A stretch of 64,000 nucleotides of DNA from RBG-16-57-11 sp964503145 (lineage in GTDB: Bacteria; Chloroflexota; Anaerolineae; Anaerolineales; UBA4823): assembly GCA_964503145.1 (NCBI GenBank), contig CAZCYV010000002.1, positions 496,001 through 560,000 of the forward strand, read 5' to 3'. The position numbers were made by a program, and so were the translations under genes. A model generated the notes under the pieces. That model made no database searches. It was not told where the DNA came from and was given only the letters and a program-made list of their open reading frames with translations. Of this stretch, positions 7,471-16,231 are shown in pieces (the stretch's first letter is position 1; each line of letters begins with the position of its first letter).

Positions 7471-9423
7471 TTACCTGGACCTGATCTGTGACTTCGGAGG
7501 CGGTGTAGAAGACGGCGGTTTTACGACGCAAGCCGGAGCACAGAGCCTGCCTTTGTTGTAATTGGAGAGGTTCTTGAAGGTAGGGGTGATTGCCTTCCAG
7601 GCTGCGCTGCTGATGGCAACGCCGCTGCCCAGGGGATAAGCCGTCAGCCAGGTCTCGGCGGTTTCGATGTCGGCATCGATGCAAAACGATTTGTTGCCCA
7701 TCAGGACGTTCAGCTTCGCCGCTACGAGCTGGGCAAAGAGCAGATAGGTCATATCGTTCTTCGGCGACTTGCTCATCAAGCGGATGGCCTGATCCTTGGT
7801 GTAGGTCACGCCAGCGATTGTCAGGCTGTCCACCGGCCAGCGGTCCTTGTAGATCGTCTTCCAGATGCCGGGGGTCACGACGCAAGCTTCTGGCGGGGGC
7901 ACGCGATAGCCGAAATCGTAGGTCAGCACATTCTCGTTGATGACCGTTCGGGTGAGCAGTTCGCCGCCAGTGGTGGAGGTCATTCCAGCCAATGGGCCGC
8001 CAGCGTTGAAGTTTTCGGCGCCAACCCGGACGGAGTAGATGCCGTCCAGCACGACTTCGCCGGTATATGCATCCACGGTTCGCCCTGGCACGTTGAAGTA
8101 ATACATGCCATTGGCGTCGGTGACGGTGAAGATCGGGTTGCCGAAGATATCATTGACCGGCAGACCGCTGCTATCCAGCAGGTAAACCACTACGCCTGGG
8201 ATGCCCAACTCGCCATCTTCCTGAACGCCATTCCCGTTTGGATCGCGGAAGACCGTGTCACCAATCAGGAAGGGGAAGATCGGCGGTTTGCAGGGATCGG
8301 CGTCGGCATTCGGATTCGGCAACGGGCAGACACCGATGACATCATACGGGAACTTCCAGGCGTTCAAGTTCGAGACATCTACGCCCAGGCCGTGAACGTT
8401 GTACAGACCCGAAGGGATGCGACCGGTGATCTGGTGGTCAGGCTGCATGGCCGGATCAGAAGCCAACAAGAACTTCTCCCATTCCAGATTGCCAGAAGGG
8501 TCGGTATTGGTGAAAGTTCTACCGTCCGGCAGGATTGCATTGAAAACCACACTCGGTGAGCGCCGGAAGGCTGCGCTCGAGGAGTCGTCGGGCGGAGCGC
8601 CGGTAGCGCCATCCCGGCCGACCGCTACCCCCTCGAAGCGGGTGTTGACCGGATCGGCCCAATTCGGGATGACGTCGTTGGGCGTGTTCGGATCATCGGT
8701 ATCGTTCTGGGCCAGGTCATACGATCCAAAGTCGAAGTCCCCATCCCACAGAGCGATTGACGGAATAGAGCTGGCCACGTAGAAGTGGAAGTCGAATCGG
8801 CCATTGTAGGTGGTCACGCTGAGATCGGGATAGTTGGGATAGATGACCTGTCGGTCGGCTTCGGTCAGAAGTGGGGCCAGGTACGAGAACGGCTGGGCGA
8901 TCAGCATTTCTACTGCATCGGTGCGCGCCTTGAAGTTGCTCCAGTAGGTCGTCCCTGGGGTGACCGGGCTGACCTGCATGCGGTAGAAATAGTTGCCGCT
9001 AGGCGACTGAGCCGCCGGGATGTTGGAGATCACAAAGTTGAACCAGCCGTTGTCTGGCATGCTGCTGCCCAGATACTGAGCGACCATCACACTCGTGTCG
9101 CCTGAGAGGATTGGGTCAGCATAGATGGTGTAGCGCACATCCGTCGTGCCCAGGTCCCACATGCCGGACGTGCCCCCATCGAAGATACCGATTTCCAACG
9201 AGGCGGAGCCTGCCGGAGACCCAAAGGTCAGAGTGATCGGTTGATCGGCTACGGTCGCCAGGCCGACGCCTGCTACGCTCAGGAAGCGGGCGTCGTTTTC
9301 TTCGCAGCTAGGCAGACAGGTGTACACCACCTGCGCGGCCGCTGCGCGAGGTAGAAACGCCAGCGGCGCTCCGATCAGCGCCAGGATCAGTAGAAGATAG
9401 ATAGAATTTCTAATGCGCGTCAT
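7471..9423 (-). CDS. Large secreted protein with SdrD-B-like domain
   Basis: 650-residue exported protein. It has a signal peptide (hydrophobic YLLLILALIGAPLAFL, cleavage near AAAA-Q), a central beta-rich region, and a Cna/SdrD B-like domain at about residues 375-470 (GDTVFRDPNGNGVQEDGE, a calcium-binding-like DxNxNGxxE loop). The Cys-containing C-terminal module begins TPGIWKTIYKDRWPV. The C-terminal module and SdrD-B domain recur in secreted Chloroflexota proteins. A surface or adhesion role is inferred; no enzyme motif was seen. It is separated from the lasso operon by a terminator and that operon's own promoter, so the two are not clearly linked. Confidence 0.75.
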   Translation of the reverse strand: MTRIRNSIYLLLILALIGAPLAFLPRAAAAQVVYTCLPSCEENDARFLSVAGVGLATVADQPITLTFGSPAGSASLEIGIFDGGTSGMWDLGTTDVRYTIYADPILSGDTSVMVAQYLGSSMPDNGWFNFVISNIPAAQSPSGNYFYRMQVSPVTPGTTYWSNFKARTDAVEMLIAQPFSYLAPLLTEADRQVIYPNYPDLSVTTYNGRFDFHFYVASSIPSIALWDGDFDFGSYDLAQNDTDDPNTPNDVIPNWADPVNTRFEGVAVGRDGATGAPPDDSSSAAFRRSPSVVFNAILPDGRTFTNTDPSGNLEWEKFLLASDPAMQPDHQITGRIPSGLYNVHGLGVDVSNLNAWKFPYDVIGVCPLPNPNADADPCKPPIFPFLIGDTVFRDPNGNGVQEDGELGIPGVVVYLLDSSGLPVNDIFGNPIFTVTDANGMYYFNVPGRTVDAYTGEVVLDGIYSVRVGAENFNAGGPLAGMTSTTGGELLTRTVINENVLTYDFGYRVPPPEACVVTPGIWKTIYKDRWPVDSLTIAGVTYTKDQAIRLMSKSPKNDMTYLLFAQLVAAKLNVLMGNKSFCIDADIETAETWLTAYPLGSGVAISSAAWKAITPTFKNLSNYNKGRLCAPACVVKPPSSTPPPKSQIRSR

Positions 9424-9525
9424 GTGTTTCTCTCCTCATTCATGATGATCTGATGATTTCGGATTGGATCAAATTCGGTCACCCCCACGATTCTTGTGGA
9501 TGCTGGTGGCAACCCTGACCGGCGG

Positions 9526-9888
9526 CTATAAAAAGCGGTGATTGACCAATTTCAGGGCAATGCCATAGGTGCCGTCGACTTTCGTCTCCATGCGCACCAC
9601 CTGACCAAACGCAGCCAAACGCGGCGTGCCCTCCTGCGCCAGAGAAGCGGTTGACATCCGCACGACGACGAAAAGGATCTGTCCCGGTTGCACCTTTCGC
9701 TGCGTGCGCAGATACATGCCGCTGGCGCTCATATTAGACAACACGGCCCGAGATTCAAAGCGCACCCCATCGGGCAGGTGGCCTCGCAGCGTCGCCGGGT
9801 ACGAGCAGGCTACACGCGGCTTGCCTCGTCTTTCGACGGTCACTTGGGGTTCGCTCGAATCAGATAAGGACCGTGAGTCTGATAACAC
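9526..9888 (-). CDS. PilZ-domain protein (probable c-di-GMP binding)
   Basis: 120-residue single-domain protein. The PilZ signature is present: the arginine motif RRGKPR (about 19-24) and the second motif NMSASGM (about 51-57), followed by the beta-barrel. Proteins of this kind bind cyclic di-GMP and act as adaptors for motility, exopolysaccharide or adhesion. The GTG start at 9888 has no Shine-Dalgarno site but lies 6 bases after a TAAAAT box with TTTACA 17 bp upstream, so the mRNA is probably leaderless. It stands between the secreted protein and the two-component operon. Confidence 0.82.
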   Translation of the reverse strand: MLSDSRSLSDSSEPQVTVERRGKPRVACSYPATLRGHLPDGVRFESRAVLSNMSASGMYLRTQRKVQPGQILFVVVRMSTASLAQEGTPRLAAFGQVVRMETKVDGTYGIALKLVNHRFL

Positions 9889-9894
9889 GATTAT

Positions 9895-9923
9895 ATTTTA
9901 GGGAGAGTCGGGGGTTTTGTAAA
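9895..9923 (-). promoter_or_regulatory. Leaderless promoter of the PilZ gene
   Basis: Minus-strand TTTACA (9923-9918) and TAAAAT (9900-9895) have a 17-bp spacer. The expected start coincides with GTG 9888. An overlapping TATAAT occurs at 9895-9890. Confidence 0.6.
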
Positions 9924-9970
9924 CGTCAACCAGCACGTTTAAGAATAGGAGTGAAACACTATTTTTTTAA

Positions 9971-9982
9971 TGATCGCGATCA
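9971..9982. promoter_or_regulatory. CRP/FNR-like palindrome upstream of the PilZ gene
   Basis: TGATCGCGATCA is a perfect 12-bp palindrome matching the TGAT-N4-ATCA core of FNR/CRP-family boxes. It is centred about 88 bp upstream of the predicted PilZ transcription start, a plausible distance for an upstream activator. No such regulator is encoded in the window. Confidence 0.35.
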
Positions 9983-9996
9983 CACAATTGTATTAT

Positions 9997-10019
9997 CAAA
10001 AATGGCACAATTGTGCCAT
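9997..10019 (-). terminator. Terminator of the histidine kinase-regulator operon
   Basis: 10002-10019 is a perfect 18-bp palindrome (ATGGCACAATTGTGCCAT) that folds into a 7-bp stem with loop AATT. On the minus strand it ends in five T. It lies about 30 bases after the regulator stop codon. Confidence 0.75.
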
Positions 10020-10049
10020 GCGACTCATCTAAGGGGAAGTGTACCGTCA

Positions 10050-10733
10050 TTAACCCGGCAAGTCCGCCAGGCCGTTGCGATAGGCGTAGATGGTCAATTC
10101 CAACCGGTCGGAGACGTTCAGCTTGCTATAGATGGACGACAGATGATGGCGCACTGTGATTTCGCTAATAGACAGGCGCGTGGCGATCTCCTTGTTTTTC
10201 AATCCCTTACCAATCAGTGAGATCACTTCGCGCTCGCGGTCGCTCAAGGAGGCAATGCGCGCCAGCTCGGGGTCTTCTTGATCGTCCAACCTCGAACGCG
10301 AGATTTGGGTGAGCACGGTAGCCATCATTGCCCGGTCGATCCATACTTCACCTGCATGGACTTTCTCGATCGCTTTGTAGAGGGTCTGGCGATTGCTGGT
10401 CTTCGACACCACCCCCATGGCGCCCATCTGAACGGCCAATTGCAGAATCGGTGACTCCTCGATGCCGGTGAGCAAAATAATGCGCGCTTGTCGATTGACC
10501 CTGATGAGCTCCGGGATGATCTCGGTGTTCAGTTCGCCGTCCAGGTTGAGTTCGATCAGGATGATATCGACTTCGGATTGCTTTGCCAGCGCCAGGGCCT
10601 GCTCGCTCTCGCCAGCCTCGCCAACCACCTGGAAATAGGGAGAGTCATGTAAGATCATGCGTATCCCATCACGCACCAGGGATTGATGGTCGAGCAGTAA
10701 AACGCGGATAGGTTTATCGTAGAGAGCAGACAC
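10050..10733 (-). CDS. NarL/FixJ-type response regulator
   Basis: 227-residue regulator with an N-terminal receiver (about 8-125) and a C-terminal LuxR-type helix-turn-helix (LSDREREVISLIGKGLKNKE, then ISEITVRHHLSSIYSKL). In the receiver, the usual second acidic residue is His (LLLDHQSLVRDGI). The segment expected to hold the phosphoacceptor reads IDIILIELNLDGELN, with Glu where Asp is usual. It may therefore be constitutively active or poorly phosphorylated. The GTG start at 10733 has GGAAGG 7 bases upstream, better than the TTG at 10748. It follows the kinase gene on the same strand and shares its terminator. Confidence 0.85.
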   Translation of the reverse strand: MSALYDKPIRVLLLDHQSLVRDGIRMILHDSPYFQVVGEAGESEQALALAKQSEVDIILIELNLDGELNTEIIPELIRVNRQARIILLTGIEESPILQLAVQMGAMGVVSKTSNRQTLYKAIEKVHAGEVWIDRAMMATVLTQISRSRLDDQEDPELARIASLSDREREVISLIGKGLKNKEIATRLSISEITVRHHLSSIYSKLNVSDRLELTIYAYRNGLADLPG

Positions 10734-10802
10734 GCTGAACCCTTCCAAAAGAGGTTGCCTGTATCGTCTTATGATGCCCGCAGGATGTGTTCATCGTTCA
10801 TA

Positions 10803-12056
10803 TCAAGGAACCGCAGCCCGCAGAGTGAAGGTAAAACGGCTGCCCCGACCTCCAGCGCCAGGCTCCACCCAGATTTTACCACCATGATGCGCGATGGCCA
10901 GGCGGCAATACGTCAGGCCCAGGCCAAAGCCCCGCCGCCTGGTCTGTCCATTGGGCAGCTGGGCGAAGCGCTCGAAGATGCGCTCGCGCTCTTCCACAGG
11001 GATGCCGGGGCCCTCATCGGTGACGCTCACCTGCACAAGGTCATCCTTAAGGCGCTCGGCGGACACTGTAATTTGGCCGCCCTCTGGGGTGTACTTCAGA
11101 GCGTTATCCAGCAGGTTCATGATCACGCGCTCGATCTTTTCGGGATCGGCAAGCGCGGGGGGCAGGTTGGGTTCTACAATGGCATGCAGTGTGGTCCCAG
11201 GGCGCGCCAGAATGGAAACGCGCCGAATGGTCTCATTGATGATCTGGGGCAATTGCACCGGCTGCATGTGGAAACTTTCTTCACCGGTCTCGAGCCGGGA
11301 GACATCCAGCAGCGAATCTACCAGGCGCTGCATACGCTCGCAGCTGGCCTGCCCAATCGAAAGGATACCCTGATTGGCTTTCAGCACTTCCTCTGGCAGC
11401 ACCAAGGAGAGCAATTTCAGTGAAACGGCAATTGAACTGAGCGGGTTGCGCAGGTCGTGGATGATGAGCTCGGTCGTCTCCTGGCGTAGGCGTTGCAAAT
11501 CCTCCAGGCGCTGCTTTTCGCTTTGAAGATAGGTCACCTGGCGAGTCAGGCGCTTTTCGCTCAATTCACCGGTGCTCCGTTCCTCAGACACCTTTCGGAG
11601 CTGAGCGCTCAGGTTCTCCATGATGCGCCGGCTGACGGAAGGCGTCTCGTTGAGCAATTGTTCGAAACGCTGGCGGTTGATCTCGAGCAAGCGCAGATGC
11701 TCTAAGGCGACAATCGTCGCCGAGCGAGGCCGGTTTTCCAGGATGGCCATTTCGCCAAAGATATCTCCTGGCCCGCGGTAAGACAGGATGATCGGCGAGT
11801 CCAAATCACCTTTGATGACCGCCACCTTGCCAGACCAGATCAGGTACATCGAGTCGCCCTGGTCGTTCTCGTGAAAGACGATCTCGCCGGGTTCGAAGTG
11901 AAGCTCGCGGAAGGATTGACTCAGTTGTCCGCGATCTGCCGCAACGAGAAGGTGGAGAAAGGGGGAGCTGTATGTAGTCTCCGGCGTATCATCGTGGCCG
12001 TCTTCAGCCGATAGCAGGTATTCCAGTTGCTGGGGAGGGATGGTCTCAGCCGCCAT
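10803..12056 (-). CDS. Histidine kinase with cyclic-nucleotide-binding domain
   Basis: 417-residue soluble sensor kinase. A CRP-like cNMP-binding domain (about 40-150; GEIVFHENDQGDSMYLIWSG, then GDIFGEMAILENRPRSATIVA) is followed by a coiled-coil linker. A HisKA domain has the phosphoacceptor in IIHDLRNPLSS, and the HATPase has N-box NLLDNALKYTP and G-boxes DEGPGIP and GFGLGL. No membrane segment was seen. ATG 12056 is preferred because AGGAG (12069-12065) is 8 bases upstream. It is probably co-transcribed with the NarL-type regulator and divergent from two CheY-like genes. Confidence 0.92.
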   Translation of the reverse strand: MAAETIPPQQLEYLLSAEDGHDDTPETTYSSPFLHLLVAADRGQLSQSFRELHFEPGEIVFHENDQGDSMYLIWSGKVAVIKGDLDSPIILSYRGPGDIFGEMAILENRPRSATIVALEHLRLLEINRQRFEQLLNETPSVSRRIMENLSAQLRKVSEERSTGELSEKRLTRQVTYLQSEKQRLEDLQRLRQETTELIIHDLRNPLSSIAVSLKLLSLVLPEEVLKANQGILSIGQASCERMQRLVDSLLDVSRLETGEESFHMQPVQLPQIINETIRRVSILARPGTTLHAIVEPNLPPALADPEKIERVIMNLLDNALKYTPEGGQITVSAERLKDDLVQVSVTDEGPGIPVEERERIFERFAQLPNGQTRRRGFGLGLTYCRLAIAHHGGKIWVEPGAGGRGSRFTFTLRAAVP

Positions 12057-12203
12057 AGACAAATCTCCTGGATGCCCATGTTTATTATACTAAACTCTGA
12101 CCTGAATTCTCATCCCGCAAGTGGAGGCGATGAATCCACTGCGCCTGTGTGGCGAGGTGGGTTCGATCAACAAAATTGCAAGCATAGGGAAGGCTTTCGA
12201 TTG

Positions 12204-12209
12204 TATAAT
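12204..12209 (+). promoter_or_regulatory. Candidate -10 box for the tandem CheY-like genes
   Basis: TATAAT lies 45 bases before the first CheY-like gene. The -35 region is weak. On the minus strand a TATAAT (12089-12084) faces the kinase gene, so the 200-bp gap holds divergent promoters. Confidence 0.4.
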
Positions 12210-12254
12210 TTCATCCAGAGAAAGACATACCGGTAACGGGCTGCAGATACAGAA

Positions 12255-12686
12255 ATGTCTCACTTTGAGCGTCCTATTTTGCTGGTAGAAGACAACCCCA
12301 TGGATGTCGATCTGACGCGGCGGGCGTTCGTCCGGCGTGAGCTTGGCCACCCCATCGAAGTCGCCCGAGACGGCGAAGAGGCGCTGACTTTTGTTTCCAG
12401 CAGGGCGGGAAAACAACCCCTGCCGCTGGTGATCTTGCTGGATCTCAAGCTACCCAAAGTGGATGGGCTGGAAGTATTGCGCCAGCTAAAAAAGCATCCA
12501 ATGTTTCATACCATACCGGTTGTCGTCCTATCCACTTCTACTGAAGATAACGATATCCAAATCGCTTATCAGGAAGGCGCAAATTCGTATATCGTCAAAC
12601 CGGTGGACTTCGATCGCTTTATGCAGATCATCGAGCAAATTCAGATGTATTGGTGTGTGCTAAATACGCCACCTCCAAGCCTATAA
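12255..12686 (+). CDS. CheY-like single-domain response regulator (Rcp1 type), copy 1
   Basis: 143-residue stand-alone receiver. The acidic pair sits in LLVEDNPMDVDLTRRAF, the phosphoacceptor Asp in VILLDLKLPKVDG, the switch Thr/Ser in VVLSTSTED, and the Lys in YIVKPVDFD. This is the Rcp1-like group that partners phytochrome-type or hybrid kinases. No output domain is present, so it must act through protein contacts. It is divergent from the cNMP-domain kinase and directly upstream of a close paralogue. Confidence 0.9.
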   Translation: MSHFERPILLVEDNPMDVDLTRRAFVRRELGHPIEVARDGEEALTFVSSRAGKQPLPLVILLDLKLPKVDGLEVLRQLKKHPMFHTIPVVVLSTSTEDNDIQIAYQEGANSYIVKPVDFDRFMQIIEQIQMYWCVLNTPPPSL

Positions 12687-12710
12687 ACTTGAGAAAGCGG
12701 AGGCCGCCAG

Positions 12711-13136
12711 ATGAAACCTCAGCATCGCCCAATTTTGCTGATCGAAGACAATCCAATGGACGAAGACCTAACTCGTCGGGCGTTCATCCGCCGTAAGGTG
12801 ATCAACCCAATCGAAGTGGCCCGAGATGGCGAAGAAGCCCTGGCGTACTTGAGACGCTGGGAGGCGGGCGATCCACTGCCGGTAGTGATCTTATTGGATA
12901 TCAATCTGCCAAAAGTGAACGGCCTGGAAGTCCTGAGCCGATACAAAGCCTCCCCAACCGCATTCAAGATCCCGATCATCGTGTTGACCTCATCTGCAGA
13001 AGATCGAGATATTCAGACCGCCTATCAGTTAGGCGCGAATTCCTACATCGTCAAGCCGGTGGATTTCGAGAAGTTTTTAGAGGTGGCGGGACAAATCGAT
13101 CTGTATTGGAATGTCATCAACATGCCGCCTACATAA
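12711..13136 (+). CDS. CheY-like single-domain response regulator (Rcp1 type), copy 2
   Basis: 141-residue paralogue of the preceding gene, with long shared stretches such as EDNPMDxDLTRRAF, IEVARDGEEAL and GANSYIVKPVDF. The phosphoacceptor Asp (VILLDINLPKVNG) and conserved Lys are retained. GGAGG lies 7 bases before the ATG. The pair looks like a tandem duplication that may give two outputs for one kinase. Confidence 0.9.
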   Translation: MKPQHRPILLIEDNPMDEDLTRRAFIRRKVINPIEVARDGEEALAYLRRWEAGDPLPVVILLDINLPKVNGLEVLSRYKASPTAFKIPIIVLTSSAEDRDIQTAYQLGANSYIVKPVDFEKFLEVAGQIDLYWNVINMPPT

Positions 13137-13205
13137 AGCAGAAGGGATCGCCTGGGGGGAAAACACATCCAGACATTGGTGCTCAGTTGAAATACGCAAA
13201 ATCGA

Positions 13206-14596
13206 TCACTGCCAGAATTGAGGAAGATACTGGCGATATGCCTGCAAGTATTCTTCCAGGATGTTTTTGGCGATATCGATATCGGTGATCACCGGGTCGA
13301 GCAACAAGCACTGCAGCGCAGCCTCTCGATCGCCATGCACGGCGGCATCGACGCACAAGCGCACGACGGCCAGCTCTCGCCGGCATAGCTCAGCGATCGG
13401 TTCGGGCAACGCGCCGATATTTATGGCATGGGCGCCTGAGGCATTGACCAGCCCCGGCGTCTCGACGATGGCGTTGAGCGGAAGGTTGGCGATCTGGCCG
13501 GTGTTCGGCAGGTTGAGCGCCAGATGGACGTGTGTTCCGGCGCTGGCGATACTTTCGATGATCTCCAGGGCGCCTTCGCTATCGCTATCCTGCAACTGGC
13601 TCACGTCTTCCATGCCATCGGCTATGCGGCGGATTCGCTGGCGGCCCTGGTCGCGCAATGTATCCCATCCCTCCCAGTCATACAGGCTGAGGTGGTATTT
13701 CTCCCATGGGCGAGTAAGCGGGTCGCTGGCCCAGGGGAGATACTCGCACAGATGCTCGTCTCCGGGGATGGGGAACAGACCAAAGGCCTCGTAAACTCGA
13801 CGGGTGAGCGGCTCGAAATCCGGGGACATGGCGGCCCAACGCCGGGCAAACAACGGGTAAAGATCCTCGCCGCTGCGCCGATCGTGGACGGAAAGCATCC
13901 AGGTGAAGTGGTTCAAGCCTGCAGCTTGAATGTCGATGCGCTCGAGGGCCTGTTTGGCCACCTGCCTGCGCAGCGGGATTTCATCCGGTGTCGCATGGCT
14001 TCCGGTGATCCCGGCAGGGACATGGATGCCCAGATCACCTGACAATGCCATGCCCACCAGCGCGTAGCCAACCAGAATCTGATGGCATAAGCCGACAACC
14101 TTAATTCGGCTGTAGCGATTCACTGCATCGCAAATGCGCACCATTGGATTGGTGAAATTGATCAGCCAGGCCGCCGGGCACGACCGCTCCATCTCGCGCA
14201 CAATCTCCATGACCGGGCCGATGTTGCGGGCGGCGTGAGCGAAGCCGCCCGGCCCGCCGTTTTCGGCGTAGGGCTGGCGCACGCCATGCCGCAGGGGGAT
14301 CTCATAATCCATGCGCCAGAGCGCCTCACGCGGCGGCGCTTCGATGGAGAGGACGACGAACGACGCACCGCTGAGTGCTTCTGCATGGTGGACAGCGTGG
14401 TGATGCGCAACTCTGCTCCCCATTCCTGGTTCAGGCGCTGCGCCAGGCGTCCGACGGTCGCCAGCGTCTCCGCATCTCGATCTACCAGAGCAAGATGACT
14501 GCCTTTGAGTTTGCGGCTGCGCAGCAGCGCAGCCAGGGTGTTCAGGCCGAACGAGGCGCTCCCCGCGCCGATGACGACGATCTTGACAGGCAACAT
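13206..14596 (-). pseudogene. Glycoside hydrolase family 4 gene with a frameshift
   Basis: NAD- and metal-dependent GH4 glycosidase (alpha-galactosidase/6-phosphoglucosidase group). The start MLPVKIVVIGAGSASFG at 14596 has a GGGAG site and the NAD-binding motif. The remainder, in another frame, carries GH4 landmarks: ALSGASFVVLSIEAPPREAL, INFTNPM, the metal ligands Cys (GLCHQ) and His (GLNHFTW), and the usual C terminus. Frame continuity breaks near 14390-14405, where one base appears to be missing after the ITT codons. No slippery heptamer is visible. Both halves are otherwise intact, so this is either a recent mutation or a sequencing/assembly error. Confidence 0.8.
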
Positions 14597-14729
14597 CGGG
14601 TCTCCCTTCACTCACAGATTGCGCTGATTATCCCAAAAGATCAATCAATGCGCAATCAGATTCCTCTCTGGAGCGGAGAAATAAGGCTTCTGTTGGCCTT
14701 TCGATGCTGTAACAGCAGGCCACCAAGTG

Positions 14730-14735
14730 TATAAT
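14730..14735 (+). promoter_or_regulatory. -10 box placing the pseudokinase start at the mRNA 5' end
   Basis: TATAAT ends 6 bases before ATG 14742, so transcription would begin at or next to the start codon (leaderless mRNA). No ribosome-binding site is present. Confidence 0.5.
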
Positions 14736-14741
14736 CACCCT

Positions 14742-16157
14742 ATGGTGCATCCCCAGCAACTGGGTCAATTTCGGATCGAAGCGCAGTGGGGTAGCAATCG
14801 CTATAGCAATGCATATCGGGCGCTGGACACCGTGCGCCGACGCCCGGTATTGCTACGGGTGCTGCGGGTAGGCGAGATCGGCGATGCTGCGGCTCTGCAG
14901 AGCTTCTTGCTTCGTGCGCAACGGGCTGCCGATCTGGTGCATCCGCGGCTGGCCTGGGTGTGGGAAGCGGGGCAGGATGAGGGGATGCACTTCCTGATCG
15001 AGCGTTTTGTCAATGGGCCGACCCTGGCGCAGCGGTTGGCCGAGCATGGCCCCTTGAGCTGGGATGAAGCGCAGACAGCCATCTCCCAGCTTGCTCAGGG
15101 GTTGGATTTCGCCCACGGTCGAGGTTATGACCTGGGCGCAGTGCGCCCGGAGAATATCGTGCTCAGCCCAGAGCTGGGGGCTGTGCTCGGCGGACTGGGG
15201 CTGGCTTTGGGCCTGCCGCCTGGTAGGCCAATCCAGGATCGGGAGGAGGCGCTTTACGCCGCGCCGGAGTTGTGGGAGGGGCGCCCGCCCTCTCCATCTT
15301 CTGACCAGTATGCGCTGGCCTGCGTCCTGGCGGAGATGCTAAGTGGGCGAGCGTTGTTCGATGCCCCGACGATCGAAGAGATCCACTCCCGACATCTGGG
15401 CGAATTGCAACTCCCGCATACCTGGCCGGCCGGTACGCCCTGGCAGATCGAACTGGCTCTGGAGCGTGCGCTTTCCAAGACGCCTGCAGAGCGTTTCCCC
15501 AACGCCACCGAGTTCGCCGAGACGCCAGCGAAGCTGGCGATGGCCTCCGCGGGGGATGAACAGGAGCGGAACCGTCGCGCTGCCCTGGCCCAGGCGCGGC
15601 GCCTGGCCGAAGAACAGGCGCGCCGCGTTGCAGAAGAGGCGGCGCGCCTGGCAGCCCTGGAGCAGGCGCGCCGAGAGCTGGAGGAACAACTGCATCACCC
15701 TGCGCCCGCTCCAGAGTCGCTGTTCCCATCAGAGGATCAGCCGCCATCGGTTGTGACCGAGGTCATTGAGCCGCCCATGCCATTGGTTGTGCCCAGGGAG
15801 CGACGTGCAAGCGCCAGTGTGAGCCGGCGCGTGTTCTGGGTGGTCGGCATAGCGCTATTGCTAGTATTAGCTGCGGTGTGGTTGAGCGGCCAACTGCCTG
15901 GTGTAGGTCCACAAGCCGCCACCCCAAGCGTCACCCAGACCTTAACACTCACCTCCACTATGCCCCCCACTTCGACCGCCTCTCCCACGATTCATTCGAC
16001 AGCCACGCCTACTGCCACAGCCAGCGCCACGCCAACCTACACCCGCACACTCACACGAACCCCCACACTAACGCCCACGCGCACCCCTACCCAGACCCCA
16101 CGGCCTACAGCCACCCCTACCCTTCGACCCACCCGTGAGCGCGAAGACCGCGATTAG
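14742..16157 (+). CDS. Membrane-anchored Ser/Thr pseudokinase with TPT-rich tail
   Basis: 471-residue PknB-like protein. The kinase-fold domain is about 1-265, followed by an Ala/Arg/Glu coiled coil (about 270-315), one membrane helix (VFWVVGIALLLVLAAVWL, about 365-385) and an extracytoplasmic Thr/Pro/Ser-rich tail. Catalytic residues look lost. The VAIK lysine position reads VLLRVL, the HRDxKPEN loop reads DLGAVRPEN (Asp to Ala, Lys to Arg), and DFG reads GGLG. It is therefore probably a scaffold or sensor rather than an active kinase. The start lies just after a TATAAT box. Confidence 0.82.
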   Translation: MVHPQQLGQFRIEAQWGSNRYSNAYRALDTVRRRPVLLRVLRVGEIGDAAALQSFLLRAQRAADLVHPRLAWVWEAGQDEGMHFLIERFVNGPTLAQRLAEHGPLSWDEAQTAISQLAQGLDFAHGRGYDLGAVRPENIVLSPELGAVLGGLGLALGLPPGRPIQDREEALYAAPELWEGRPPSPSSDQYALACVLAEMLSGRALFDAPTIEEIHSRHLGELQLPHTWPAGTPWQIELALERALSKTPAERFPNATEFAETPAKLAMASAGDEQERNRRAALAQARRLAEEQARRVAEEAARLAALEQARRELEEQLHHPAPAPESLFPSEDQPPSVVTEVIEPPMPLVVPRERRASASVSRRVFWVVGIALLLVLAAVWLSGQLPGVGPQAATPSVTQTLTLTSTMPPTSTASPTIHSTATPTATASATPTYTRTLTRTPTLTPTRTPTQTPRPTATPTLRPTREREDRD

Positions 16158-16231
16158 CCGCCCAAAAAGTCCCCACCAAAGTTGATCACTCAATAAGGGG
16201 GCAAGCGCATTTCGCGGTAAAATTTACGCCT

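Noticed and set aside
7471..9423. Secreted SdrD-B-like protein as part of the lasso cluster
   Set aside because: A terminator and a new promoter lie between them and the protein resembles surface proteins, so a link is not supported.
15163..15747. Antisense frame within the pseudokinase gene
   Set aside because: Pro/Arg/Ala-rich translation without motifs; a compositional shadow of the coiled-coil and kinase region.
15900..16150. Possible tandem repeat or CRISPR-like array
   Set aside because: The repetitiveness comes from codons of a Thr/Pro/Ser-rich protein tail; there are no constant repeats with spacers.
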